Shown here one piece after another: positions 1 to 7,613 of a stretch of 64,000 nt of DNA. The stretch covers positions 1 to 64,000 of the forward strand of contig NZ_JBLREB010000001.1 in assembly GCF_048159605.1 (NCBI RefSeq), in the 5' to 3' direction. The DNA comes from Ectobacillus polymachus. Its GTDB lineage: Bacteria; Bacillota; Bacilli; Bacillales; Bacillaceae_G. The number at the start of each line of letters is the position of its first letter. Position 1 is the first letter of the stretch. The translations under genes were made by a program, and so were the position numbers. Under the pieces are notes generated by a model, which was not told the origin of the DNA, searched no databases, and saw only the letters and a program-made list of their open reading frames with translations.

Positions 1-132
1 AAGAAAGTTCAATTGCCATTATCCGAAAGGACATACAAATGCGACACTTGTGGAATGGAAATGGATAGAGATTTTAATGCCAGTTTAAATCTGAAATATG
101 CAAAAGACTTTACGGTTATCACCGCTCGATAA
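1..132 (+). CDS. tnpB: TnpB-type RNA-guided nuclease of an IS200/IS605 element, C-terminal end only
   Basis: Frame 1 is open from the window edge and ends in TAA at 130-132. The 43 visible residues contain one CxxC (CDTC) followed by MDRDFNASLNL. This is the second half of the OrfB zinc ribbon plus the last RuvC aspartate (DRDxNAS), as in TnpB proteins. TnpB is an RNA-guided DNA endonuclease that helps IS200/IS605 elements persist. Only the end is in view, so intactness cannot be judged. The downstream sequence fits an element right end that doubles as the guide-RNA scaffold. Confidence 0.85.
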   Translation, partial: KKVQLPLSERTYKCDTCGMEMDRDFNASLNLKYAKDFTVITAR

Positions 133-297
133 TCGAAAGTGAGTACGGGGGGCTACCTCGGAATGTACGCCTGTAGAGAGCCATACCACGATAGTAGCGG
201 GCAAGTGGCGAGGTCGGGTTCCATGAAGCAGGAAAAATCTAGCGTAAATAAGTGGACATTGCGTACATTTGTTTATGTTTTTAGTAGCAGAGTCCTT
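133..297 (+). ncRNA. Probable omegaRNA scaffold and right end of the IS200/IS605 element
   Basis: Directly after the tnpB stop lies a G-rich, structured stretch (GGGGGGCTACCTCGGAATG, GTAGCGGGCAAGTGGCGAG, ATGAAGCAGGAA). It resembles right ends of Bacillus TnpB elements, from which the omegaRNA is made. The stretch is open in a frame that continues into the next gene, but its base composition and the homologous start of that gene argue against coding. The exact right end is not resolved and lies somewhere between about 230 and 297. Confidence 0.5.
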
Positions 298-951
298 ATG
301 AATTCATTTCGTCGTTTATTCCTTATCAATGTCATTACATTGATTGTATTAGTAGGGGGTGGCTTTCTTGGTTACTATTACTACAATCAATCATCAAGCT
401 ATTTAAAAACAAATAATGCCAAGATTGATGGAAAAGCCATTCCAATCGCAGCACCAACAGCAGGCAAGCTGATATCTTGGACGGGAGAAGTCGGTAAATC
501 ATACAATGCCGGCGATAAAGTTGGTACCGTAGAATTCCAAACACCAACTGCAATGCAGCAGGCAGATATTACAATGCCAGCTGGCGCAACAATCGTTCAA
601 TCTAATGCGACAGAAAAATCCTTTGTCGGGGCAGGAACACCAATCGCTTATGCTTACGATATGAACAATTTATATGTAACAGCAAATATTAAAGAAACAG
701 ATATTGATCAAGTACAAAAGGGGCAACAGGTGGATGTGTATGTGGATGCTTATCCGAATACGGTCTTAACAGGTACAGTAGATCAAATTGGATTAACAAC
801 ATCCGGAACCTTCTCCTTACTGCCAAGCGGTAATACGAATGCGAACTATACAAAAGTTACACAGGTCATTCCAGTGAAAATTTCGTTAAACCACAATAAA
901 TCCTTAAACATTGTACCGGGAATGAATGTAACAGTTCGTATTCATAAATAA
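298..951 (+). CDS. HlyD/EmrA-family efflux adaptor (short form)
   Basis: About 217 residues: a membrane anchor (roughly residues 4-26), then a lipoyl-like half domain (GKLISWTGEVGKSYNAGDKV) and a beta-barrel region (YVTANIKETDIDQV). The long coiled-coil hairpin of Gram-negative EmrA is missing, as is usual for Gram-positive adaptors. It should pair with the MFS exporter 13 bp downstream to extrude drugs or lipids. The reading frame is open back to 139, but that part is transposon end. I chose ATG 298 because MNSFRRLFLIN resembles family N-termini. No good ribosome site precedes it, so the insertion upstream may have removed the native leader. Confidence 0.8.
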   Translation: MNSFRRLFLINVITLIVLVGGGFLGYYYYNQSSSYLKTNNAKIDGKAIPIAAPTAGKLISWTGEVGKSYNAGDKVGTVEFQTPTAMQQADITMPAGATIVQSNATEKSFVGAGTPIAYAYDMNNLYVTANIKETDIDQVQKGQQVDVYVDAYPNTVLTGTVDQIGLTTSGTFSLLPSGNTNANYTKVTQVIPVKISLNHNKSLNIVPGMNVTVRIHK

Positions 952-964
952 GGGGGGGGACTAC

Positions 965-2743
965 ATGCTCTCAACCATGATTGCAGTTTATGCACTTTTT
1001 TGTATCCTTGTATTTTTCATTGTGAACGTGCTGTTACGAAAACAAAAAAATAAGAGTGATCGTACAAAACCGCTTGCTTCTGCAATGCCAAAGCAGAAGG
1101 ACACTTTGGTAGAAGAGAAAAAAGAAGCCAAAGAGTTAACACAAGCAGTGGAAGAAAACAAGCAAGAAGGAGCAGAAGAGATTCCAGCGCCAAAGAAAGC
1201 TGCTCCGAAGCTGGCAGCAGACCCTGCGCTTAATATCAGATTGGTATTACTCGTACTAATCTTAGGTATGTTTTTTTCCATTCTTAATCAAACCGTTATT
1301 AACGTAGCGTTACCAGATTTAATGAATGAGTTCAATGTATCAACATCTACTATACAGTGGTTATCCACCGGTTTTATGCTGGTAAACGGAATCTTAGTAC
1401 CAATTAGTGCTTATTTGATTCAAACCTTTACGTATCGAAGACTTTTTCTAATCGCTATAGGGTTTTTCACAGTCGGCTCTATTATTTGTGCTATCTCTGG
1501 TAATTTTCCAATGATGTTAACAGGTCGGCTTGTGCAAGCAGTTGGAGCAGGTATTCTCATGCCAACAGGAATGAATATATTTATGACGCTCTTTCCGCCA
1601 GAAAAACGCGGCGCGGCGATGGGGCTTCTTGGTGTAGCATTGATTCTAGGACCAGCCGTTGGACCAACGATTGCTGGCTGGCTTATTCAAAACTACACGT
1701 GGAAGATCATGTTTTATGCAATGTTTGCCATAGGAGCTGTCATCTTTTTGATGGCCATACGTTGGTTTAAGCTCGTACAGCCACTGTCTAAACCGAAATT
1801 AGACGTAACCGGAGTTATTTTTTCTACCATTGGCTTTGGCAGTCTGTTATACGCATTAAGTGAAGCAGGAAATAAAGGATGGGACAGCACAGAAGTCGAT
1901 GCCATGCTCGCAATTGGAGTGATTGGTCTTATTGTCTTCGTTTGGTGGGAGCTCAAGGCAGAAACAAAGCTCTTGGATTTAACCATTTTCAAGATTCCAG
2001 CTTTCTCCTTTACGATTATCATCAATTTCATTATTACGATGGCACTGTATGGCGGTATGATTCTGTTGCCTGTATACCTACAGAACATTCGCGGCTTTTC
2101 ACCGCTTGATTCCGGATTGCTACTGTTGCCAGGATCATTAATTATGGGACTAATGGGACCATTTGCTGGAAAGCTATTTGATCGCTATGGTATTCGTCCA
2201 CTTGCGATTTTTGGATTAATTTTGATGACATTCGGTACGTATGAGCTATCTAAGCTTACGCTGGATACCCCTTATGCTACGATTGTCGGAATTTACATCA
2301 TGCGCTCCTTCGGGATGGCGTTTATCTCGATGCCAATTATGACAGCAGGAATGAACGCATTACCATTGAAGCAGATTTCACATGGGACAGCATCGCAAAA
2401 TACACTTCGCTCAATAGCTGGTTCGATTGGGACAGCGATCCTTGTTACATTCATGACGAGACAAACAACGTTCCATGCGGCAGACTATGCAAGTGCGATT
2501 ACATCGACGAATCCAATTATGAACCAGAATATTACGCAGATGGGTCAGAGCATTGCAGCCGTAGCAAATGTATCACCGCAAACGGGCTCGTCACTCGGCA
2601 CGGCGGCACTATACGGTCAAGTTATGAAGGTTTCCTCGGTAAACGGTATTAATGACGCATTTTTAATCGCTGCAATTTTAGCAGGAGTAGCACTTGTATT
2701 ATCCATTTTCCTTCCCCCAGGCAATAAGCCGAACAGGGGATAA
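965..2743 (+). CDS. DHA2-family (EmrB-like) 14-TM MFS exporter
   Basis: 592 residues. The core (from about residue 90) is a typical DHA2 drug:proton antiporter, with VALPDLMNEF in TM1, GRLVQAVGAGILMP (motif B region) and the antiporter motif C as LGPAVGPTIAGW. Unusually, it is preceded by an extra N-terminal membrane segment (residues 5-24) and a Lys/Glu/Ala-rich linker (25-88). A GGGGGGGA ribosome site precedes ATG 965. It is co-directional and tightly coupled with the HlyD adaptor, so they likely form one efflux pump. Its last codons and terminator recur twice downstream (6167 and 7236). Confidence 0.88.
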   Translation: MLSTMIAVYALFCILVFFIVNVLLRKQKNKSDRTKPLASAMPKQKDTLVEEKKEAKELTQAVEENKQEGAEEIPAPKKAAPKLAADPALNIRLVLLVLILGMFFSILNQTVINVALPDLMNEFNVSTSTIQWLSTGFMLVNGILVPISAYLIQTFTYRRLFLIAIGFFTVGSIICAISGNFPMMLTGRLVQAVGAGILMPTGMNIFMTLFPPEKRGAAMGLLGVALILGPAVGPTIAGWLIQNYTWKIMFYAMFAIGAVIFLMAIRWFKLVQPLSKPKLDVTGVIFSTIGFGSLLYALSEAGNKGWDSTEVDAMLAIGVIGLIVFVWWELKAETKLLDLTIFKIPAFSFTIIINFIITMALYGGMILLPVYLQNIRGFSPLDSGLLLLPGSLIMGLMGPFAGKLFDRYGIRPLAIFGLILMTFGTYELSKLTLDTPYATIVGIYIMRSFGMAFISMPIMTAGMNALPLKQISHGTASQNTLRSIAGSIGTAILVTFMTRQTTFHAADYASAITSTNPIMNQNITQMGQSIAAVANVSPQTGSSLGTAALYGQVMKVSSVNGINDAFLIAAILAGVALVLSIFLPPGNKPNRG

Positions 2744-2797
2744 GGGGAGAAACTTACGAAGAAGTTAGCTATCTTTTAGGTAGTTAGCTTCTTTTTT
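2676..2797 (+). repeat. Repeat copy A: 3' end of the MFS gene plus terminator
   Basis: The last 22 codons of the MFS gene and its terminator hairpin. Copies B (6167-6282) and C (7236-7329) repeat this unit. This is the copy still attached to a full gene. Confidence 0.85.
2761..2797 (+). terminator. Rho-independent terminator of the efflux operon
   Basis: GAAGTTAGCTA (2761-2771) pairs with TAGTTAGCTTC with two G-U pairs, followed by a T run. Variants of the same hairpin close the repeats at 6167 and 7236. Confidence 0.8.
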
Positions 2798-2930
2798 GCT
2801 TTTATCCACTTTTTAATAGAAACATTTAATTCTGAATAATTAATCAAATGTTGTTCTATAATTATAGTAATCATGTTATATTTTATAAATAGAAGCGTTC
2901 GTGACAAGAACAATAAAATTTAATAATAGG

Positions 2931-3088
2931 ATATAGGTTTAATCAGTTTTGATTAATTAAAAGGGAATCAGGTGACATTCCTGAACTATCCCGTAGCTGT
3001 ATTAGATGAATTTAAGTACAATATGCCACTTGCATACAGGGAAGGCGTACTTAAATAATGATTCTTGAGTCAGAAGACCTGCCTATAT
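2931..3088 (+). promoter_or_regulatory. Cobalamin riboswitch
   Basis: Conserved B12-box features are visible in order: AAAAGGGAATCAGGTGACATT, ATCCCGTAGCTGT, ATATGCCACTTGCAT, AGGGAAGGC and AGTCAGAAGACCTGCC. The P1 helix closes between ATATAGG (2931-2937) and CCTATAT (3082-3088). It precedes a cobalt-uptake operon, so cobalamin binding should lower cobalt import by promoting the downstream terminator (3177-3212). Confidence 0.93.
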
Positions 3089-3176
3089 TTTGCTCTGTAA
3101 CCTCTACGAGTGATAGGGAAGGCATTATAATGAAGATTAATTTGCTTATTTCATAGAATAGGCATATTTTATCATG

Positions 3177-3212
3177 AAATCCTTTTAACACTTCAGTTAA
3201 AAGGATTTTTTA
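3177..3212 (+). terminator. Expression-platform terminator of the cobalamin riboswitch
   Basis: AAATCCTTTTAAC (3177-3189) pairs perfectly with GTTAAAAGGATTT (3196-3208), followed by a short T-rich tail. It lies between the riboswitch and the cbiQ ribosome site, as expected for transcription attenuation. Confidence 0.85.
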
Positions 3213-3246
3213 TTTGCATGGGATAAAAATTGAAGGGAGGTGCAAC

Positions 3247-4140
3247 ATGGGAATAATTATTATGTTATGTATTGTGATTTTAACTTCCATAATTTATCTT
3301 ATATTGAAAAATAAGAAGTGTAGGGATGGGGAACATCGCCATCGCCATAGAATGGGACACAACCACGGCGAAGGGTTTTCAATTGATTATTATGCTTATA
3401 TGTCTAAAATCAGACACTGGAATCCTACTTTTAAAGTATCTCTTTCTGTGCTGACACTGATTTTGTGTATTGTATTGAACAACCCATATGTATCTGTGGC
3501 AGTCATCCTTGCAATGGCCTATATAACAATTATAAAAGGCGAGCTTCCCATACATAAATATATGCCAATACTCCTGATTCAAATAGGTTTTATCCTTCTA
3601 GCCACTTTTACCATTGCCATTGATTTTTCAAGGCAGCCTATGGGACAGTATAACTTATATCTTGGTTTCTATTATATGTATACTTCTCAGGCAAAGCTTA
3701 TGGAAGCGGTTTTTTTAATCTTGAAAGTGTTTGCAGCTATCAGTGCCTTGCAGATGATGGCACTGTCAACTCCATCATCAGAGATTATATATGTGCTTCA
3801 CAAAGCACATATACCAAAGATTATTATAGAACTGATGAATATGATTTACCGTTATATTTTCATCTTAATGGATGTCTTTATTAAAATGAAAAATTCTGCA
3901 GAGTCTCGTCAAGGGTACTGTGATATGAAAACTTCCTATTTTACCTTTGGAAATATTGCTAGCAATATGCTGATAATTTCTTTGAAAAGGGCTAATGCAT
4001 ATTATGATGCCATGGAGGCCAGATGTTTCGATGGAGAGCTTATTTTTTTGGAGGAAGATAAAAAGGTTGAGACAAAACAGATTGCCACAGCAGTAGCATT
4101 CGTATTATTTTTAATTCTGCTCTGGGGCTTTACAAGATAG
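3247..4140 (+). CDS. cbiQ: Cobalt ECF transporter T component CbiQ
   Basis: The membrane T component couples the CbiO ATPase to the CbiM/CbiN substrate module for Co2+ uptake. Start ATG 3247 sits behind GAAGGGAGG; a frame-extending ATG at 3214 lies against the terminator T-run and is unlikely. The CbiQ core starts near residue 50, with several membrane helices and the family's coupling motif near the end in the form EARCFDGE. An extra N-terminal helix is followed by a histidine-rich stretch (HRHRHRMGHNHGE), probably metal binding, so the protein is longer (297 residues) than the usual 220-260. First gene of a four-gene operon under the cobalamin riboswitch. Confidence 0.88.
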   Translation: MGIIIMLCIVILTSIIYLILKNKKCRDGEHRHRHRMGHNHGEGFSIDYYAYMSKIRHWNPTFKVSLSVLTLILCIVLNNPYVSVAVILAMAYITIIKGELPIHKYMPILLIQIGFILLATFTIAIDFSRQPMGQYNLYLGFYYMYTSQAKLMEAVFLILKVFAAISALQMMALSTPSSEIIYVLHKAHIPKIIIELMNMIYRYIFILMDVFIKMKNSAESRQGYCDMKTSYFTFGNIASNMLIISLKRANAYYDAMEARCFDGELIFLEEDKKVETKQIATAVAFVLFLILLWGFTR

Positions 4141-4152
4141 AAAGGGGCTATT

Positions 4153-5004
4153 ATGGAAGATCCAATATTAAAAATCGAAGATCTGTATTACGTCTATGGA
4201 AATGGAAATCCTGCGCTGAACGGTGTAAGTGTGGATATATATGAAGGTGAGAAAATAGCTGTACTGGGTACCAATGGGTCAGGAAAGTCCACATTTTTCT
4301 TGAATATAAACGGTGTCTATACACCGGAGGCGGGAAACGTTATTTATCGGGGTACAATTATAAATAAAAAAAATGTAAACGAGCTTCGAAAAAATATAGG
4401 TATTGTATTTCAAGATGCAGATAATCAAATTATAGCATCTTCGGTCAGGGCAGAAGTTGGGTTTGGCCCTATGAATTTAAAGCTTCCCAAAGAGGAAGTG
4501 ATAAGACGTGTTGAGGAAGCACTGGCATATATGAACATATCGGATTTTAAGGATCGTCCGCCTCACTATTTGAGTGGCGGTGAAAAAAAGCGTGTTACTA
4601 TTGCGGATATCATTGCTATGAAATCTGAAATCATTATCTTTGATGAACCAACAGCAGCACTTGATCCTTTAAATGCACAGATGTTAGAAGAAGTTTTAGC
4701 AAAGCTTAGCTCAGAGGGCAAGACAATGATGATTTCAACCCATGATGTGGATTTCGCATACAGATGGGCTGAGAGAGTTCTTGTATTTTGTAAGGGAAAA
4801 ATTATTGCAGATGGAAGACCGCTTGAAATTTTTCAGGATACGGAAATCCTAAAACAGGCAAATTTAAAACAGCCAACCTTGTTTGAAATTTATGAGTTAT
4901 TTGTACATAAAAATCTGCTGGAGGATATAAAGTATTATCCCAAAAGCGTTCATGAATTCAAGGAAATGCTTGAGGAACAGTTTACTTCTAGGGGTTTAGT
5001 TTAG
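4153..5004 (+). CDS. cbiO: Cobalt ECF transporter ATPase CbiO
   Basis: ABC ATPase of 283 residues that powers cobalt import on the cytoplasmic face. Walker A is GTNGSGKST, the Q-loop region reads GIVFQDADNQI, the signature LSGGEKKRV, Walker B IIIFDEPTAALDP, and the switch histidine is in MISTHD. The ribosome site AAAGGGG precedes ATG 4153, 12 bp after cbiQ. A C-terminal tail of about 60 residues follows the ATPase core, as in other cobalt or nickel ATPases of ECF systems. Confidence 0.93.
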   Translation: MEDPILKIEDLYYVYGNGNPALNGVSVDIYEGEKIAVLGTNGSGKSTFFLNINGVYTPEAGNVIYRGTIINKKNVNELRKNIGIVFQDADNQIIASSVRAEVGFGPMNLKLPKEEVIRRVEEALAYMNISDFKDRPPHYLSGGEKKRVTIADIIAMKSEIIIFDEPTAALDPLNAQMLEEVLAKLSSEGKTMMISTHDVDFAYRWAERVLVFCKGKIIADGRPLEIFQDTEILKQANLKQPTLFEIYELFVHKNLLEDIKYYPKSVHEFKEMLEEQFTSRGLV

Positions 5005-5042
5005 ATAAATATAAATTTAAAAGGGAAAAGGGGAAAAAGAAA

Positions 5043-5795
5043 TTGAATCAGAAAGAAAAGAAAATTATCACTTTTGTTACAGTTTTTGCATTAGTCTTTG
5101 CAATAACCCCAGTGACAAATGCAATGCACATCATGGAAGGATATCTTCCACCAAAGTTCTGTATTGCTTGGGGAGTTCTCTGTATACCATTTTTAGTGGC
5201 TGGATACTTATCAATAAAGAGAACATTGGATAAGAATCGTAAATCTATTACTATGCTTGCTATGGCAGGCGCATTTATTTTCGTACTATCATCTTTAAAG
5301 ATTCCATCCGTAACAGGAAGTTGTTCACATATGACGGGTACCGGACTTGCCGCAATTTTATTCGGACCTGTACCGGTGAGTATATTGGGTATTATCGTAC
5401 TTTTATTCCAAGCAGTTCTGCTTGCACATGGCGGACTGACTACTCTTGGTGCAAATACTTTTTCTATGGCCATTGCAGGGCCTCTACTTTCTTATGGGAT
5501 TTATATATTATGCAAGAGACTGAAAGTAAGTAAGAATGTAAGTATTTTTCTTGCAGCTTCAATCGGGGACCTTTTTACATATTGCGTAACCAGTTTTCAG
5601 CTTGCACTGGCATATCCGTCTGCAAATGGGGGTGTCTTAGCATCTGCGACAAAGTTCCTTGCAGTATTTGCACCGACACAGGTTCCGCTCGCTATAATCG
5701 AAGGTATTCTGACCGTTGTTATCATTATGACCCTTGAAACCTATGCAAAATCAGAAATGAAAGGTATTGGATTTCTATATAGAGGTGAAAAATAA
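5043..5795 (+). CDS. cbiM: Cobalt ECF substrate-binding membrane subunit CbiM
   Basis: CbiM binds Co2+ through an N-terminal Met-His motif exposed after signal cleavage. Here a signal peptide (residues 1-27, ending TNA) is followed by MHIMEGYLPPKF, the canonical mature start. Several further membrane helices follow, including GSCSHMTGTGLAAILFGP with the conserved second histidine. The start is TTG 5043 behind AAAAGGGGAAAAAG. Its stop overlaps the cbiN start by one base. The order Q-O-M-N differs from the common M-N-Q-O order and is more like that seen in clostridia (inference from memory). Confidence 0.92.
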   Translation: MNQKEKKIITFVTVFALVFAITPVTNAMHIMEGYLPPKFCIAWGVLCIPFLVAGYLSIKRTLDKNRKSITMLAMAGAFIFVLSSLKIPSVTGSCSHMTGTGLAAILFGPVPVSILGIIVLLFQAVLLAHGGLTTLGANTFSMAIAGPLLSYGIYILCKRLKVSKNVSIFLAASIGDLFTYCVTSFQLALAYPSANGGVLASATKFLAVFAPTQVPLAIIEGILTVVIIMTLETYAKSEMKGIGFLYRGEK

Positions 5796-6118
5796 TGTCA
5801 AAGAAGAAAAAAGTTATTATTTTATTAGTTCTTGCAGCCTTGATTGCTATCATACCATTATTTACTTTAAAGGGTGCTGAATTTGGTGGTTCCGATGATG
5901 CAGGAAGCAAAGTTGTTGCTGAGATTACAGGTACCAATTATAAGCCTTGGTTTACACCTGTTATGGAAACTTGGATTGGTGGGGAATTACCAGGCGAGAT
6001 AGAGAGTTTACTATTCTGTGTACAGACAGGAATTGGAGTCGGTATACTAGCTTTCTTCATGGGAAGATTTGTAGAAAGAACGAAGCAAGAAAAACTTCAA
6101 AAAACGAAAGAAAGTTAA
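5795..6118 (+). CDS. cbiN: Cobalt ECF auxiliary subunit CbiN
   Basis: A 107-residue protein with two membrane helices (about 7-26 and 76-93) flanking an extracytoplasmic loop. The loop has the family pattern EFGGSDDAG and YKPWFTPVMETW. CbiN helps load cobalt into CbiM. It overlaps cbiM by one base, which suggests translational coupling. No terminator is obvious directly after it; the next recognisable sequence is the remnant of the MFS gene end at 6167. Confidence 0.92.
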   Translation: MSKKKKVIILLVLAALIAIIPLFTLKGAEFGGSDDAGSKVVAEITGTNYKPWFTPVMETWIGGELPGEIESLLFCVQTGIGVGILAFFMGRFVERTKQEKLQKTKES

Positions 6119-6166
6119 ATACTTTTGCTATATAAGTTATAGATGATTTTTGTTACAGGCCGCCCG

Positions 6167-6282
6167 TTTTAGCAGGAGTAGCACTTGTATTATCCATTTT
6201 CCTTCCTCCAGGCAATCGGCCGAACAGGGGGTAAGGGGAGATTTAAAGAAGTTAACTATCGAGTAGGTAGTTAGCTTTTTTT
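6167..6282 (+). pseudogene. Repeat copy B: orphan 3' end of an MFS gene plus terminator
   Basis: This stretch encodes LAGVALVLSIFLPPGNRPNRG and a stop, nearly identical to the end of the MFS gene at 2676-2743, and then repeats its terminator (GAAGTTAACTA paired with TAGTTAGCTTT). No upstream part of the gene is present. It is either the remnant of a tandem paralogue or the distal junction of an insertion. Confidence 0.8.
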
Positions 6283-6362
6283 GATTTTTAAGAACAAATA
6301 TTGGGGTGTTGGTTTCTGGTTTCGGGGTTTATCTTGTATTTTTCAAATAACCAAAAAACTAA

Positions 6363-6390
6363 AAAAAGCGGTGAATCCCCGCCTTTTTGA
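6363..6390. terminator. Hairpin terminator, usable on both strands
   Basis: AAAAAGCGG (about 6364-6372) pairs with CCGCCTTTTT around a TGAATCC loop. It can end the leftward DUF4386 gene. Confidence 0.65.
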
Positions 6391-6421
6391 TTTTATCAGG
6401 TGTTTTAAATGGTGGTTGCCA

Positions 6422-7138
6422 TCAACTCTCGATCGTTTTCTTGATTGAACACATGGAAGCGAGTGCAGATGTATTGAATCCTTTAATGATAAGCCATATT
6501 GCTAAAATCATTTCGTTAGCTGCTATGGGCAGACTTAAAATGGCTCCCCAAACAGAAAGTTGAGTAATGACACCAAACATTTCTAATAAGGCTGCAAGAA
6601 AAACGAGTGCTGAACCTGTCATACCTAAGATGGGTATAAACCTGGGTACGAGCTTGGATTTATAAAATATATAACTGTACATCATTGTATTGATGCCCAG
6701 CATAAAATTGGGACCAAGTAAAAATGTCCAATCATGTATTGCTTTTAATACTGTACCTGCAGCTTGAAAAGAGGCGATATCTGGAGTTGCAGTTGTAGCA
6801 AATTCCCGGCTTAAGGTCAATAGGGACAATACACTGATTATACCAACAGTAATAATAACGGCTTCAAGAAACCTAAAGCAAACATGCCAAAGAGCTATGG
6901 TTTCGTTGTACTTTCTTAAGTACGGAAACATCGTTGTTGAAGTACCGACCGCTGAAACGACAAGAATTAATTCCATAAGTGCTCCCAGTATCACCTGGTT
7001 GGCGTGTTCGGAACCTTTAATCAGGTAATCGGGACCATTTAGGATAGGGTCATATAAAATTAGACCTATTATTGCTGTAACTGCTGCAAGTATAAACAGT
7101 ACCCCTATAATTAATGTACTTTTTTTGCTAGTATTCAT
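6422..7138 (-). CDS. DUF4386-family integral membrane protein
   Basis: 238 residues with about six membrane helices. The layout matches DUF4386, including EHANQVILGALMELILVVSAVG and the HDWTFLLGPNFMLGINTMMYSY segment. Function is unknown. A ribosome site AAAGGGGAGATG lies upstream of the ATG at 7138. It is the only leftward gene in this part and is bracketed by repeat copies B and C, so it looks like an inserted single-gene cassette. Confidence 0.8.
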   Translation of the reverse strand: MNTSKKSTLIIGVLFILAAVTAIIGLILYDPILNGPDYLIKGSEHANQVILGALMELILVVSAVGTSTTMFPYLRKYNETIALWHVCFRFLEAVIITVGIISVLSLLTLSREFATTATPDIASFQAAGTVLKAIHDWTFLLGPNFMLGINTMMYSYIFYKSKLVPRFIPILGMTGSALVFLAALLEMFGVITQLSVWGAILSLPIAANEMILAIWLIIKGFNTSALASMCSIKKTIES

Positions 7139-7235
7139 TTTTTCATCTCCCCTTTTTAAACAAATTGTTTCACTGATACATTACGTTATGGGAGGTGTGA
7201 GTAGAACATGAAACGAACTTGCCCGGTAGTTAATA

Positions 7236-7329
7236 AAATCGGCCGAACAGGGGGTAAAGGGATAAGGAGAAACTTACAGTTGTGAAGAAAGAAGTTAGCT
7301 ATCTAGTAGGTAATTAGCTTCTTTTTTTT
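7236..7329 (+). pseudogene. Repeat copy C: orphan 3' end of an MFS gene plus terminator
   Basis: Begins ATCGGCCGAACAGGGGGTA like copy B and continues AAGGAGAAACTTAC like copy A. It then carries the GAAGTTAGCTA hairpin and T-run. Only the last codons are left. It is a third junction of the same type, on the far side of the DUF4386 gene. Confidence 0.75.
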
Positions 7330-7442
7330 GTTTCATTTATGGCTGGCAATCTCTCCTTTACTTTTCCCTGCAAACTCTTTTTGTAAAAAGAATGTTTGCT
7401 GGCGATATTTCAAGAAATGATGATTTTATAGTTGCTTTTTAC

Positions 7443-7481
7443 TTATTAAACAAACATTTTTCTATTATGTTTGTTTAATAA
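7443..7481. promoter_or_regulatory. 15-bp perfect inverted repeat, likely operator
   Basis: TTATTAAACAAACAT (7443-7457) is matched exactly by ATGTTTGTTTAATAA (7467-7481) with a 9-bp spacer. The half-site recurs at 7551-7563 (ATTAAGCAAACAT). Position upstream of the DUF2087 promoter suggests a regulator site. Confidence 0.6.
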
Positions 7482-7514
7482 ATAAACATATGCATAATTC
7501 GTTCACTAATTTGA

Positions 7515-7563
7515 TTGACGATGAATAAATTATATATTAATATGTTTGGTATTAAGCAAACAT
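7515..7563 (+). promoter_or_regulatory. Putative promoter of the DUF2087 gene with overlapping operator
   Basis: A -35 candidate TTGACG (7515-7520) and a -10 candidate TAATAT (7538-7543) are 17 bp apart. The inverted repeat ATGTTTG-N8-CAAACAT (7542-7563) starts on the -10, where a bound repressor would block initiation. Confidence 0.5.
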
Positions 7564-7613
7564 TTCTTTTATATGTTGTGTTTTAGAAAATAAAATTTGG
7601 AAGTGATTTTATA

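Noticed and set aside
139..297. N-terminal extension of the efflux adaptor from GTG 139
   Set aside because: The extension is transposon right-end sequence with no similarity to adaptor N-termini.
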